From Trichobilharzia szidati (Eukaryota > Platyhelminthes > Trematoda > Strigeidida > Schistosomatidae): a stretch of DNA of 64,000 nt. The stretch is from contig OX235272.1 in assembly GCA_944472155.2 (NCBI GenBank), positions 11,826,354 through 11,890,353 of the forward strand, given 5' to 3'. This document shows positions 19,581 to 30,120 of this stretch, in pieces; the first letter of the stretch is position 1; each line of letters opens with the position of its first letter. The notes beneath the pieces were generated by a model that ran no database searches, was not told the DNA's origin, and worked only from the letters and a program-made list of their open reading frames with translations. The position numbers and the translations under genes were made by a program.

Positions 19581-20232
19581 ATAATAATAGCTTTGAAGAA
19601 TCATTTTCCTATGGGGTAATCAATTCTACAAACGAAGAAAGGGATCACGTGACCATTTTTTCACGATGCATCCAAAAAAGTTACCATGGTCAGGCAACTC
19701 CGAAATTGCCGGCCTGGTATGGTTAAGCTAGGGGTTGGGTGAGGGTAGACTTCGTTATCCCTCTCAAAATGCTCTCATGTAGCCACACGCTCATAGCGCC
19801 TTTATCAGGTAGGTGTTATTCACAGCTTCCACAAGCGGTGGAAAAGGGGCAAATGCAAACGTGTGGGATGGTGTGTGAACTTGTTTTCATGACTGAAGGC
19901 CATGGGAATGTAGATCCTGACACTGCTTCACTTTTCTGTGGATCAGACATTCAGTAAAAACGCTCAGAAGAAGATTGAGTGGGGGGGGGTCGGTCACTTA
20001 AGACAGTCACCATCAACTTCGGTATGGGCGTTTGAGCACTATGTATCCCAGCTCTGTCATAAACTATGAGATTTTATATGGCGTAGTTTTTGGTTTCCAT
20101 AGTGTACCAAACTTGTGATTTGTTAAATAATGAATAAATTCCAGAGATTTGACATAATGGAGAAGATTAGTAGCCCAGATGGATTATTTTCGCGTAGTTG
20201 TGTTTCCTGAGCTGCGGAGCTTTAAGTGCTTT
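19581..20232. other. Unassigned stretch
   Basis: A G-run lies near 19981-19990, and there is a 72-codon frame at 19739-19957 without recognisable domain. The stretch is less AT-rich than its surroundings. It may be an unknown repeat, but I cannot place it. Confidence 0.35.
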
Positions 20233-21470
20233 ACTAGGCAACACCTTCAGTGCATACTTCAATTCGAATTGAAGTGAGCTTTTAGATTTCTCCAAAAGTT
20301 TATAAGTCATCTCCTGGTGGGTGACCTTCAATGCCGTGGTTGGTAGTGTGTTTTGTGTGTTTTCACACCCTCTAGTCTACTTGTGTTGGCAATAATCAAA
20401 AGAAAGGAGTTGGAAAAAAACCACGAATTAATAAACAACGTCTTCGGCCTACATCGAATTCACAAGAGAAGAGGAATCTGAGGACAAAATTCCATTTTGA
20501 AATGTCTTAGTCACGCGAACAACCACAGGAAAATTAGTAACTCAAGTTTGTAGAAAATCAACCCACACATATCAAATATTCATTTTTAACAGCAACAACA
20601 CAATAAGACACAAAACCAGTTGTATACTATTACTACCCAAGAGAGCCAGTCAAGACTCATTATAGCACTCCCACTTTAAGGAAAATTGAAGAAAGATATC
20701 TCATAGACGTCTTCCAAAAGAATGAATGGGTATCCACGAAATTTCATCAAAAGACATCTAGCCACAACCCAACCTATCAAATCAAAGGCCCCACTGGAAA
20801 CCCAAAGAAAGCCGTCTTACCTTACATAAAAGACATCTTAGAAATCACTGCAAGACTCTTCAAACCTTTAGGAATTGATGTTGCATATAAACCAAAAAAA
20901 TCTATTCACGCAGCTTTGTGCCAACCCAAAGACTCAACAGCACAAGAAGGTGTAACCAACATTGTCTACAAAATAAATTGCAACGACTACGAAAAGCAAT
21001 GAATTGGCCAAAGTAGACGTCCTCTTCCTATTCGCATCCATAAACATAAACTAGCCGTCAAAAGACATGATATCCACTCCCTCATCTCGCTGCATACAAA
21101 CAGACACGGAGACCAATTCGACTGGGACAAACAACGTTCAAATATGAGACAGAGGAAACACTAAGAATGCTGGAGAATTTTTAGAAGCCAGACTGGTATT
21201 CCAGTGAATCATCGATCAATAGACACATTGACACAGACAAAATTTACTGATCAATAGGAAGGAAATCTCATACACACAAAGGGTTAAACTTCAGGTCAAG
21301 GAAATAATCAATACCAATATAAATGGACTGTAGGGTGTGTAAACAGACAAGTGCAACCAATCACGAAGTTGAAGGTCATCAGGAGAAATGACTAATAAAC
21401 TCGTGGAGAAATCGAAAAGCTCACTTCAATTCGAATTGAAGTATGCGTTGAAGATGTTGCACAGTATTAC
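20233..21470 (+). mobile_element. PLE-5 flanked by inverted terminal repeats
   Basis: A PLE remnant lies between inverted repeats of about 175 bp (20233-20410 and 21299-21470, roughly 75-80% identical by eye), each containing the 20-bp palindrome ACTTCAATTCGAATTGAAGT. The inside encodes damaged PLE sequence: LFKPLGIDVAYKPKKS, TNIVYKINCNDYEKQ, a stop, IGQSRRPLPIRIHKHKL, then LISLHTNRHGDQFDWD. This is the C-terminal connector and GIY-YIG region, where the second YIG element has become a stop plus IGQS. The polymerase domain is missing. Confidence 0.75.
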
Positions 21471-21834
21471 AATGAAACCTTTGCAAGTAAACCAGCAAGC
21501 TCAGAGAACACAAACACATCAAAAACGCCAGAGTTTATTCAATATCTAGTAGAATCGAATTCCTAATATTGCCTTGGAAGATATTTGAACAAAGAAATAT
21601 TGGAAAACAGGATCAAACGGATGGGTCCATTTTGTTCCGTTGGTTGGTTTCTCCTACCATTTGCTTACAAACCTGAAACAATAATGCAAGATAATAAATA
21701 GTTTTATTGTTACAAATTCAACATAATCCTTTGAACACATCAACTCGAAGGTAGAAACAATTCAATTCATAAATTGTGAATTAGAAAGTCAGGAAGGGAG
21801 GCTTCTAATGTTAGTTAGATTGTAGCGTAAAAAA
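21471..21834. other. Unassigned stretch
   Basis: AT-rich, no recognisable coding sequence. It lies between the PLE-5 and PLE-3 insertions. Confidence 0.35.
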
Positions 21835-22982
21835 ACGAAAGAACATGGGAAGTTAAACACAATAGTGTTTACAGGAAACCCACACATTCAAATCGATATT
21901 TGGACTTCCACTTATCCCATCCTATGTCAAGGAAAATAGGGTTGGTGATATGTTTCAATAATAGAGCACGAAAACTAAGTAATAACAGGGAAAATCTAAG
22001 ACGGGAAGTGAGGCATATAAGAGAAGCATCGAAACTTAATAATTACCCTGATAAATTAATCGGGAAGTATGTAGGGAAATGTAAAACTAAAATAAATAAT
22101 GATAGAAGTGATAATAATAGTAGTAATGTAACAACAGAAGACAAGGGCCAGGCAACAGAACGTTTATTACGGAAAATCGACACATATTTATAGATTTTGA
22201 TGTACATTATTGTAGGTTAATGTTAGTAGAAAATGCAGTCTGTTGATTGGTTGTTTCTCACACAAAGTTAACCTTGCATATCTTGTGGCTGTGTCAGCTC
22301 ATCTATATGTTAACTGTAACCGCCTGTCCACCTTGACCTTTGACCTCAATTACTGTCAACCAATTTGGCTAGCAACCATCTCTCACCACAGTGATATTAA
22401 TGACGACATGCATGTAAAGCATGCGGAAGACGATAGCAACAATAAGGAATCTAAGTCATCAGTACTACTTCCATACAAAGAAGGAACCTAGGAAATCTTA
22501 CGTAGAATTCTCAACAATGCAAGCAGGAATAAGAGTGGCATTCAAACCCACAAACTCGCTTAAAAACAAACTACTTCGGTTTGAGGATCCTGCGGATCCA
22601 ATTAAACAAAACACTTCTGTTTATCTAATACGCTGCCTACAATGATAGTCAGGTCAAATACAAAAGTCAAAGCAGTGGAACGGGGTTAGTCACAGTAGCA
22701 GAGCACAAAAATCTAGCAAAATCTGGATTAGTTGATCCCAATAATAAGATAAAAAAAATCTGGCGAATAGTTCCGCTATAGCACTACACCACATGCGACT
22801 ACATACAGCCATTCAATAGGATGAATGGGATAAGATGACAGTTTTAAAATCTAATGTAACAGCAGGGTGGAGGTAGAGATTAATAACAGAAGTTTTATTT
22901 ATCGAATCAACTGCAAACACATGTAATAGGAGTGATTTAACATCTGTCCAGTTGGACATCTGGAAAATTCTACTACCCCTAT
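21835..22982 (+). mobile_element. PLE-3 copy, 5' portion before nested insertion
   Basis: It encodes SVYRKPTHSNRYLDFHLSH (RT thumb region), then LNNYPDKLIGKY, a gap, SSVLLPYKEGT, a stop, RILNNAGIRVAFKPTNSL and, with damage, WRxRLITEVLFIESTANTC and LDIWKILLP. About 200 bp between 22195 and 22390 show no PLE similarity and may be a further insertion. The protein is cut after KILLP by another PLE and resumes at 23815. Confidence 0.75.
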
Positions 22983-23820
22983 AAAAATCGGTCGTACCAT
23001 GTGCCAACTTGCAAAACGCCCTCGTGAACACTATCCAGCCTGGCTAGTAAAAGGATTACGAAAATGTGTATATGGTTCAATGATAGAACATCTGGTCAAT
23101 TCAGTACATTCAGCGCCATTCGAAAAATCCTTCAAAACAATATACCAGATTCGATCTGACTTATCAAAGGGAGTAAAATTAGGAAATCTGGGGATAGCCG
23201 AGGCACCAGCTATCCAAAAGCTCAAACCCATGCAATGTATCCAAAAGAAGTATGTTCAACCCTTGTCCCTGCCGTGCCCATCATAAACGGGTAATTTTTT
23301 TAATGGTGACTATCCCATTACCTTTCTTATCCAAACTTCCTGTTCATTCATGTGATTTTTAAGTTTTCCTTAATTCCTATTTACACTACCGTATTTTCAT
23401 ATTCGAACTTCCTGTCTAATTTGTCATTTCATTATTATTTCTGCATATTTAATCCCTAATTGCCTAAACAATTATTCGTTACATTAGTTATGATCCCACT
23501 AGATTTTTTTTATCCAAACATCCTGTCTATTTTTGTTCTTTCTACATTTACAGCCCCTAATTGCACAATATGTCAATCTTCTCAGTAATTATGATGCTAT
23601 TTGGTTTCAGTTTTATCCACCCACCCACCCCCTGTTTCTTCTGGCATTTTAATTCCTAATTGTAATTTTATTGATCTGATCCTTGAACGGAAATTATTCT
23701 GGAACTTTCCTACCGATTAATGCTATTAATACACGAATATACAGCCTAGTTGATGCTGACTTCGTCGGAAAGACAAATTTTCCTCGCTGCCACCGTCTTT
23801 TTATCATTCCCTATGATCAA
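22983..23820 (+). mobile_element. PLE-4 GIY-YIG copy nested in PLE-3
   Basis: The insertion begins at YKIGRTMCQLA, close to the YIG motif of the nuclease. It continues PREHYPAWLVKG, SMIEHLVNSVHSAPFEKSF and QKKYVQPLSLPCPS, then stop near 23286. A 3' UTR of about 500 bp ends in a hammerhead-like motif and TTCCCTATGATCAAAT. Flanking PLE-3 sequence (DIWKILLP before, GNCKTEVSKSCDYN after) shows where it landed. Confidence 0.75.
23745..23800 (+). ncRNA. Hammerhead-like motif in nested PLE-4
   Basis: The order is CAGC, CTAGTTGATGCTGA, CTTCGTC, GGAAAG, an A/T-rich stem and GCTGC. CAGC and GCTG can pair as stem I. The core departs from CTGATGA...GAAA, so I regard it as a decayed copy of the family motif. 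Confidence 0.3.
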
Positions 23821-23985
23821 ATAGGAGAGAATAAAGGTAACTGTAAAACGGAAGTTTCGAAGTCATGTGATTATAATTGATGACATGATTATGAACAATA
23901 ATAAATTTTGTTCGAAACCTTGTCACCTAGTAAATAATAATACCGTTTCACTATGTGAGTGATTTATCTAGTAAACAAATTAATA
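23821..23985 (+). mobile_element. PLE-3 3' end, resumed after nested insertion
   Basis: It encodes NKGNCKTEVSKSCDYN then stop, the exact C-terminus of PLE-3, followed by its 3' tail (ATGATTATGAACAATAATAA, GTTCGAAACC). It completes the element that starts at 21835. Confidence 0.75.
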
Positions 23986-24117
23986 TGGATATACATATTA
24001 CCACATTGTCCACGTTTTACACATTTATTAACCATTAAGTTCATCGAATATAAAGTAGACAACTATATATATATGTGAATCAAAATGTTAGGTCATTATT
24101 ATATATGTTATTGTTTC

Positions 24118-24672
24118 CTTCGAGAAACACATTCATCAACCTGAAACCAATCTGGAAATCTTCGTCACTCCTCAACATCAACAACAAAATTCGGATTTTC
24201 AATACAAACGTCAAGTCAGTCAGTTTTGCTATACGGATCAGAAACTTGGCGGGTCACCAAGAATATTTTCAACAGGTTGCAAACCTTTATCAACAACTGT
24301 CTTCGTTCTATACTGAAGATTAGATGGCCGGAAAGAATCACAAACAAGAATCTATGGGAACAAACAAAACAGGAACCAATCGCCCAACAAATATGCAGGA
24401 GAAAGTGGAGATGGATTGGACACTCACTCGCTGAGGAGGCCACTCGCTGGGTGACATCGCACGTCAGGCCAACGCTCGAGTGGAACCCGAAAGGGAAGCG
24501 GTGAGTGGGACGTCCACGGGTGACATAGAGGAGACCGTGTGATGAGGAACTGAAACAGTATGGATTGACATGGATGCAAGTGAAAAGTACAGCACAAGAC
24601 AGAAGCAAGTGGAGGCGTGCAGTTGAAGCCCTATGTTCCACTAGGAACCCAAGGGAACAATAATAATAATAA
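24118..24672 (+). mobile_element. RTE-B (SR2-like) 3' end, plus
   Basis: Encodes the C-terminal part: LYGSETWRVTKNIFNRLQTF, INNCLRSILKIRWP, QQICRRKWRWIGHSL, with some frameshifts. The 3' end is GCCCTATGTTCCACTAGG and an AATAAT tail. It meets another SR2-like copy tail to tail at about 24672. Confidence 0.85.
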
Positions 24673-25838
24673 TATTATTGTTTCCTTTAGTTCCTAGAGG
24701 AACATTGGGCTTCAGCCAAACGTCTTTATTGCGTTCGGTTCTCTGCCAACATTTTCACCTGGTTCCACACCTGCCAACATGCTTTCATCTCCTCTTCACA
24801 TGACCTCCTCCATGTCATCCTCGCACTGACGACCAGCTTGCCCCTTTCCATCTTGGTTCCACTCGACTAACGAACTGGCCTGGTGTGACGTCACTTGATG
24901 GTTTGTTTTCTCAGAGTATAGCCAATCCACCTTCATTTCTTCCCGCATATTTGTTTCACAATCGGTTTCTGCTGTGTTGGTTCGCTTTCAGAGATCCCTC
25001 CCTGGTGTTGATCCTTCCTGGCCATCTGATGTTGAGTATTGAACGAAGACAGCTGTTAATGAAGGTCTGTAGTTTGTTTGAGATGCTCTTTATGACGCGC
25101 TGGCCAAGTCTCTTATCCGTATAGTGAGTATCACTGAACTCACATTGGAGTTGAAAATCCGGACCTTATTTTTCATCCTGAGTGCTGTTGACCTCCACAA
25201 AGACTTGAGAGTGATGAAAGCTTGTCTTGCTTTCTCGTTCCTTGCTTTGATATCCTCTTCAGTTCCGTCTTCCTGTAGTTGAAACGATGCTTCCCAGGTT
25301 GGTAGATAAAAGAGGTTGTTTCTTTCAGGTTCCTCCCATTTATGCTGATTTTTGTCTATTGTTGTTGTTGCTGTTGGTGGTGTTAGCCAGGAATCTTCAT
25401 CACCTCTTTTCTCTCTATGTTTACCTGAAGTCCTATCTTTGATGCTTCTTCTGCCAACTTGTTGCTTTTCGCTTGCATATCTTCCAGTTTGTGGGAAATC
25501 AGACATATATCATCGGCGAAGTGCAGATCTTCCAAGTTTTTTGAATGAGTCCATTTTATGCCTGTTTCCTCATTGCCCACTGTTTGTCACATTATCCAAT
25601 CCACTGCAATCAGGAAAATCATTGAAGATAGTAGGCAGCCAGCGAGCCTTGTCTAATTCCCCTCTTCACTTCGAAGGATTCCGTGAGTTTCCCATTGTGG
25701 ATTACTTGGCATGCAGCATTGTCATACTACTGTTGGCTGGACCCCGTAGTAGTGAAGCGGTTTCCAAATCACCTCAAATGCCTTTTCAAGGTTGATGAAG
25801 TTAAGTGAAGTAGACAGTTCTGTTCAATGTTGATCCGT
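24673..25838 (-). mobile_element. RTE-B (SR2-like) 3' half, minus
   Basis: The minus strand encodes INLEKAFE-like RT sequence near 25800, FADDICLISHKLEDMQAKSN near 25520 (the catalytic YADD is FADD here), then damaged SDFPQTGR and KARQAFITLKSLWRSTAL. It ends in the SR2-like tail at 24673-24720. It is truncated in the reverse transcriptase and has several frameshifts. Confidence 0.85.
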
Positions 25839-25885
25839 ACTGTTGCGATTTGATTGATTCAAGTTAGTAAGATATAGAAATATTA

Positions 25886-26575
25886 CTGAATTTTCAACAT
25901 AGAACTTTTCACAGAAGTGCAGATCATCAAGTTGCCACAGCCCATGTAACACGCAAAGGTAGGGGAAAAAGATCCAAAAGAACTACACTGACCAGACATT
26001 TGAAGTAGAAAGTAAGAAGAGTAGCATGGAAGAATATGAGGGTGCAGTGGATATGAAGGATTACAAAGAATGAATACATCTTCGCGATCACTGAGAACGA
26101 CTTTGAGCCATATTACCAGTCGTTTCAAGCCATTGTTTCTTAACATCTCCAAGTCTCCGGCCAGGCAGTCTACACCTACCTGCATGGTTGGTTCAAACCC
26201 ACTGTCGATGACTTCATAGATTGATGTCCTGACCACCACTATTTCTTTAAAAAAGACTAATCCTATATCAGCTAATACTGTTCGTCAAGGAAGGTGGTTG
26301 CTTGGAATGCCTAGGACATGTCCTAACAGTCTCAATCGATGTGGCTTCATGTAGCCATTGATTGACTTACTCTTCTTACGCAGCACACTGTGCCCAACCA
26401 CGATATTATACCACTTAACTCCAAAGGTGGAATACAAACGTCTGCGGTGAAAGACAACTAGTCTTTTCAGATATCTTTCCACTTTTCACAGTCAGAAATA
26501 AGGACGGATAGAGTGAAATGCTGTATAGTACACACGCTCTATGATGGATAGTTGGATGTCATTCTTATGCGGTGA
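25886..26575 (-). mobile_element. RTE-A degraded 3' end
   Basis: The 3' UTR is recognisable at 25886-25950 (TTCAACATAGAACTTTTCAC on the plus strand). On the minus strand, 26482-26285 encodes RLVVFHRRRLYSTFGVKWYN and HRLRLLGHVLGIPS. It is older than the other RTE-A copies. Confidence 0.75.
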
Positions 26576-26789
26576 CCTTTAACATTACCGCTGGCCAATG
26601 TTGTCGGCGAGTAATAATCCTCACAGACGACCTTGTGTATCCCATTATTCATGACTTCTAACTAGAATTCCTGGAAAATTTCCGCCGAAGACAGTCACTA
26701 GTGAGCATCAACATAATTTTCAAGTGTTGGTTTGTAGGGATTTGTTTCATTACCAGTATTAGTGATTACGAGTTAAAAACATGGGCGTA

Positions 26790-27015
26790 TTTGTTATAAC
26801 TGTGGCGGAATGAAATGAGGACGTTTTCGCCTTGTTCTGTCTGCGCCTGACTAATATGCCTATCTGCTTCTGGTACCTTCCGATTCAGCGAACCACGCAA
26901 ATATCAAAAGACAAAGTCTGGTCTGTGACTGTGCATTGTAGTACAACAACTACGACAAACTACGACGACAAATAAACTTATTTAGGAAATGGTATTTATA
27001 CATTTTTACAACCAA
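26790..27015. repeat. Dispersed repeat, LTR-like, copy 1
   Basis: Shares several blocks in order with 37375-37630, including GTCTGCGCCTG, CACGCAAATATCAAAAGACA and CTGTGACTGT. No coding sequence is visible. The size and lack of ORF fit a solo LTR, but terminal TG...CA ends are not proven. The type is an inference. Confidence 0.45.
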
Positions 27016-27060
27016 TACAGACAGCTAACAGTATTTGAAATAATTGGTCGTAATAGTCAA

Positions 27061-27218
27061 TAACAAAATGCGTGGGAAAAGGTGATATACCACTTGTGTG
27101 AGATTAACAGTCGTTAAGATAATTGAACAATGACAAAGTGCCTGGGAAATGATAATATACCACTTATGCGAGATTAACAGTTGTTAAAATAATTGAACAA
27201 TAACAAAGTGTGTGGGAT
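27061..27218. repeat. 70-bp tandem repeat, about 2.2 copies
   Basis: The words TAACAAAATGCGTGGGAAA, ACAAAGTGCCTGGGAAAT and ACAAAGTGTGTGGGATC recur at 70-bp spacing, with ATATACCACTT...GAGATTAACAG between them. It directly follows the LTR-like repeat. Confidence 0.8.
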
Positions 27219-27391
27219 CCTATCAGTATTTGACAATATGCACGAATACAGCACTAAAGTGAATCTCAGATAAATTGAGAAAATAAAGGTTGTGTTCTTA
27301 CTAGTGTTGTAATTAATAGGGACTGGGAAGAATGTATACATACCGCTGGGGAGATTGTACCCATAATACACGACGTAATGTCGTAATTATA

Positions 27392-28545
27392 AATTTGCGT
27401 CCAACAATCGTTATATTTCTTGACCTAAAGGCAGCATTCGGTTCTGTCGACCAAGAGGTATTCTGACGATGCTTGGCTTTAAAGAGAATGTCTAGGAAAT
27501 ACATTGCACTGATCAAGGCACTCTACTCGAACTCATGCAGCCAGACAGGTGAGAGCATACGGCGAGTTGTCTTCTGAACTGGTGACAACTAGTAGTGTCC
27601 AACAGGAATGCCCACTATCCCCATTTCTATTAAATTTCACCGTAGATGTACCAATGGAATTAACCCTAACTCATTTCAGGGACTCAGGGATTGACTTGTT
27701 ACCATCAGGGAATAATCTCGTTGACTTAGAATATGCAGATGATATAGTCGTTCTAGATGAAGACGCTGACAAAATAGAGTAGAGTCTTCTGAATACATTA
27801 AGCTACAATCTATGAATGTTTGGCATGCGATTCGCTCCCGCCATGTAAGATGATGTTACAGGACTGGACTGGACTACATTGAATCCTAGCTTAGAAATAG
27901 TGAGTGAAGGGATAAATCACGTTGACTTCTTCACTAACTTGGGAAGTTGCATCAGCTAACGCCAGCGGGTTGACCGCTGACGAAATCTCAGCACGGATAC
28001 AGAAGACTCGTTTGGCATATGCCAGTTTACGCCGTCTCTGACGTAGACGTGATATCCGGCTGGCTATCTACTAAAGGACATGTGTACTGCTCAGCATCAG
28101 TCCGATCCGTCCTCTTTTATGGGTGTGAGCGAGACCTAGCCAGTGAGAGTGGAAGACACGAAAATGCCGGCTAGCTGTCTTTGATCCTAGGTATCTGCGT
28201 TCTATCTTACGTGTGAAGTGGTATAATAAGGTGAGCAATATTGAGGTTAGGCGTCGAGTGCTAGGTAAGGAGGAAAAATTAATTGATGAGGCTGGGAGTT
28301 TACTTCAACTGAGATGGTTAGGACATGTGTTACGTATGCCTAGTCATCGCCTTCCTCGGCAATGGGCAATGTTAGCTGACATAGGATGGATCAGATTGGA
28401 AAAGAGCTAGTGGCGGTCAAACGAAAACATGGCACCAATCAATGAAATCCATAACAGTTAGTGTAAGCCATGTAGGAAGGTGTATACTTCCTGATTGGGG
28501 TCCTCGGGATGGTAAACATCAATGGCTGGAGGCAATTGGTGATAT
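27392..28545 (+). mobile_element. RTE-A 5'-truncated 3' portion
   Basis: Starts inside the reverse transcriptase at the segment encoding TIVIFLDLKAAF and carries SSVQQECPLSPFLLN, then LEYADDIVVLDED. After a stop at about 27781 it continues out of frame, with KWYNKVSNIEVRRRVLGKEE and LRWLGHVLRMPSHRLP. It stops short of the 3' UTR at a PLE-4 tail. Confidence 0.85.
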
Positions 28546-28555
28546 ATAGAAAATC

Positions 28556-28902
28556 AAAACAAATGATTCAGCGAAGAGACTCTTTTCAACGAATTTATCA
28601 TCAAACTGTACAATCGTATATATATGGTTTTTAAGAAGTTATATCCGGTGAGGGAATTGAAACATAGGTGTGAATGCATAAAATAATAGTAATAATAATA
28701 TGAAATGCAATTAAAACTAAAATGTTTGTGATTATAATCGTTGTTAAACGTCAAGTGGCAGTACAAATTAATGTCATATATGGAATAATTCATAGGATGG
28801 ATAGAACTTGAAAAAGGGTGTGCAATTATAAGATTAGTAGACAAATCGAATAAAATAAAAACGTTACGTAATATTGTGTGAAATTTAATAGCATAGAATT
28901 TA
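28556..28902 (-). mobile_element. PLE-4 3' UTR, left part, split by SM-alpha
   Basis: Follows the 3' UTR at 8400-8750 at high similarity, including the hammerhead-like end (28565-28612, minus: CAGTTTGATGATAAATTCG, GTTGAAAAGAG, TTCGCTG). It is interrupted at the 10-bp sequence ATAGAATTTA (28893-28902). Confidence 0.8.
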
Positions 28903-29273
28903 CTTTTCTATAGTTTGGTTTGTGAGGGTTTGTTATGTTTTTTACGAGTTGATCACGGATTGATACCAGTTAGAGAGGTCCAATTAGATATCACGTATGT
29001 GGATGGATGTCCCACCAACGACAGTGGTTGGGGTCACGCTAAATCACGAATTGGTAGAAGTTAGAATTCATGAATTGGCCATTGAATCGGGCCCCAGTGG
29101 CTGAATGGTATACGAGCTTGCCTTGTAACCGGAAGGTCCTGGGTTCGAATTCCAGTGGGTGCGTACTGCCGATGATTCCCAAACTAGGATGAAACAGCAG
29201 CTGTCCAGTACTCCCTGGTTGGTTTTCAATGGTTTTCTAACTGATATCAATCCGTGATCAACTCGTAAAAAAT
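28903..29273 (+). mobile_element. SM-alpha retroposon with target duplication
   Basis: Inserted in a PLE 3' UTR and flanked by the 10-bp repeat ATAGAATTTA (28893-28902 and 29274-29283). The 5' part has GATGGATGTCCCACCAACG and TAAATCACGAATTGGTAG. The tRNA-like core runs from about 29095 to 29160 (B-box GGTTCGAATTC) and the hammerhead from 29163. The end is TCCGTGATCAACTCGTAAAA. An inverted copy of that end sits at 28938-28978 near the start, giving terminal inverted repeats of about 38 bp. Confidence 0.85.
29163..29211 (+). ncRNA. Hammerhead ribozyme motif of SM-alpha
   Basis: Stem I is GTACTG (29163-29168) paired with CAGTAC (29206-29211). The core is CCGATGA (29169-29175), one change (U4 to C) from CTGATGA. 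Stem II is TCC/GGA around CAAACTA, with a mismatched closing pair. GAAAC follows at 29191, and stem III is ACAGC/GCTGT with a one-base loop. The cleavage triplet GTC is at 29203-29205. Schistosome SM-alpha RNAs are known to self-cleave. The U4 change would be expected to lower or abolish activity here. Confidence 0.65.
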
Positions 29274-29462
29274 ATAGAATTTAATGTTGTAAAAAGGAAT
29301 TGATTTAGAATGACAATTTGAACAAGTGAAATAATACCACGGATAGTTCAAAGTGAGAATAGTAATAGTAAAAATTGACGTAATAAGGAAGAGTATACAA
29401 ATTGAATATACAAAAATGAAAAGATGAAAAATTGGTAGAGCTAAAATATGATTGGGGATTAC
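29274..29462 (-). mobile_element. PLE-4 3' UTR, right part, split by SM-alpha
   Basis: Continues the PLE-4 3' UTR homology seen at 8730-8880, including AGTGAGAATAGTAATAGTAA and GGAAGAGTA. The coding end of this PLE copy is not present beyond 29462. Confidence 0.7.
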
Positions 29463-29487
29463 CATACTTTAGCATAGAGGGATTAAG

Positions 29488-29715
29488 ATATGGTTCAGAA
29501 TCGTTCTCAGTGTCTGGCGCAGATGCATCCACTCCTTGTGACTTATAATATCCAATGAAACCATATAGTTCTTCGATACTACTATTCTTTTTGACTCATA
29601 TCTCTGTTTACTGTCTCTATTTTGCATTTCCTATTACTTCCTTCTCCCGCTTTGTGTACCACATGGAGAGATTGTGGCTACTCAAACTGCTGCACATCGG
29701 TACAAAGTTCTATGT
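29488..29715 (+). mobile_element. RTE-A 3' terminal fragment
   Basis: Contains the 3' part from GATATGGTTCAGAATCG to CAAAGTTCTATGT, the same stretch that ends the elements at 13292 and 19372. No coding capacity. Confidence 0.8.
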
Positions 29716-29870
29716 AAATTTAAAGATTCGGTAGCAAGCGATGTTAGGTAGGGATGGTGACTGTGTTTGTTTTTCTTTTGTACACAACCTTCCGGATGTT
29801 TTAAGCAAATTGCTGTAATTTCTGCGGGAGAAACAAATCCAGCCGCTATTGCTACCTTGGTCTGCTGTGG
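29716..29870 (-). mobile_element. PLE C-terminus remnant
   Basis: The minus strand encodes AEITAICLKHPEGCVQKKNK, recalling the AEAIAIHLKQP..CVQKK end of PLE-2. The LPWPS end has been lost. Confidence 0.55.
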
Positions 29871-29989
29871 AATAAACAAATTCTTTATGATTGCTTCCTA
29901 ATTCATCAAATATTCAGTGCATTGCTACACTGAGGCATATTATCCCTTTCTGATGCTATTGGACTGTATCCTACTGATCTTACCGATTC

Positions 29990-30120
29990 GATGTTAGTTT
30001 AAAAAGTATTAATGTTATCGATAACAATTATTCTTTAATTATTAGGATCATATAATTGTAGGGCCTGATTAAAAAGTTATCGAAAAGCATTAATCTCTGT
30101 CGGTCTTTTTTAAAGTTATC
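29990..30120 (+). mobile_element. PLE tail with decayed hammerhead-like motif
   Basis: TTCGATGTTAGTTTAAAAAG and TTGTAGGGCCTGATTAAAA, then ATCGAAAAG, follow the order of the PLE-2 tail at 13930-14070. CTGATTA replaces CTGATGA. No coding part is attached. Confidence 0.55.
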
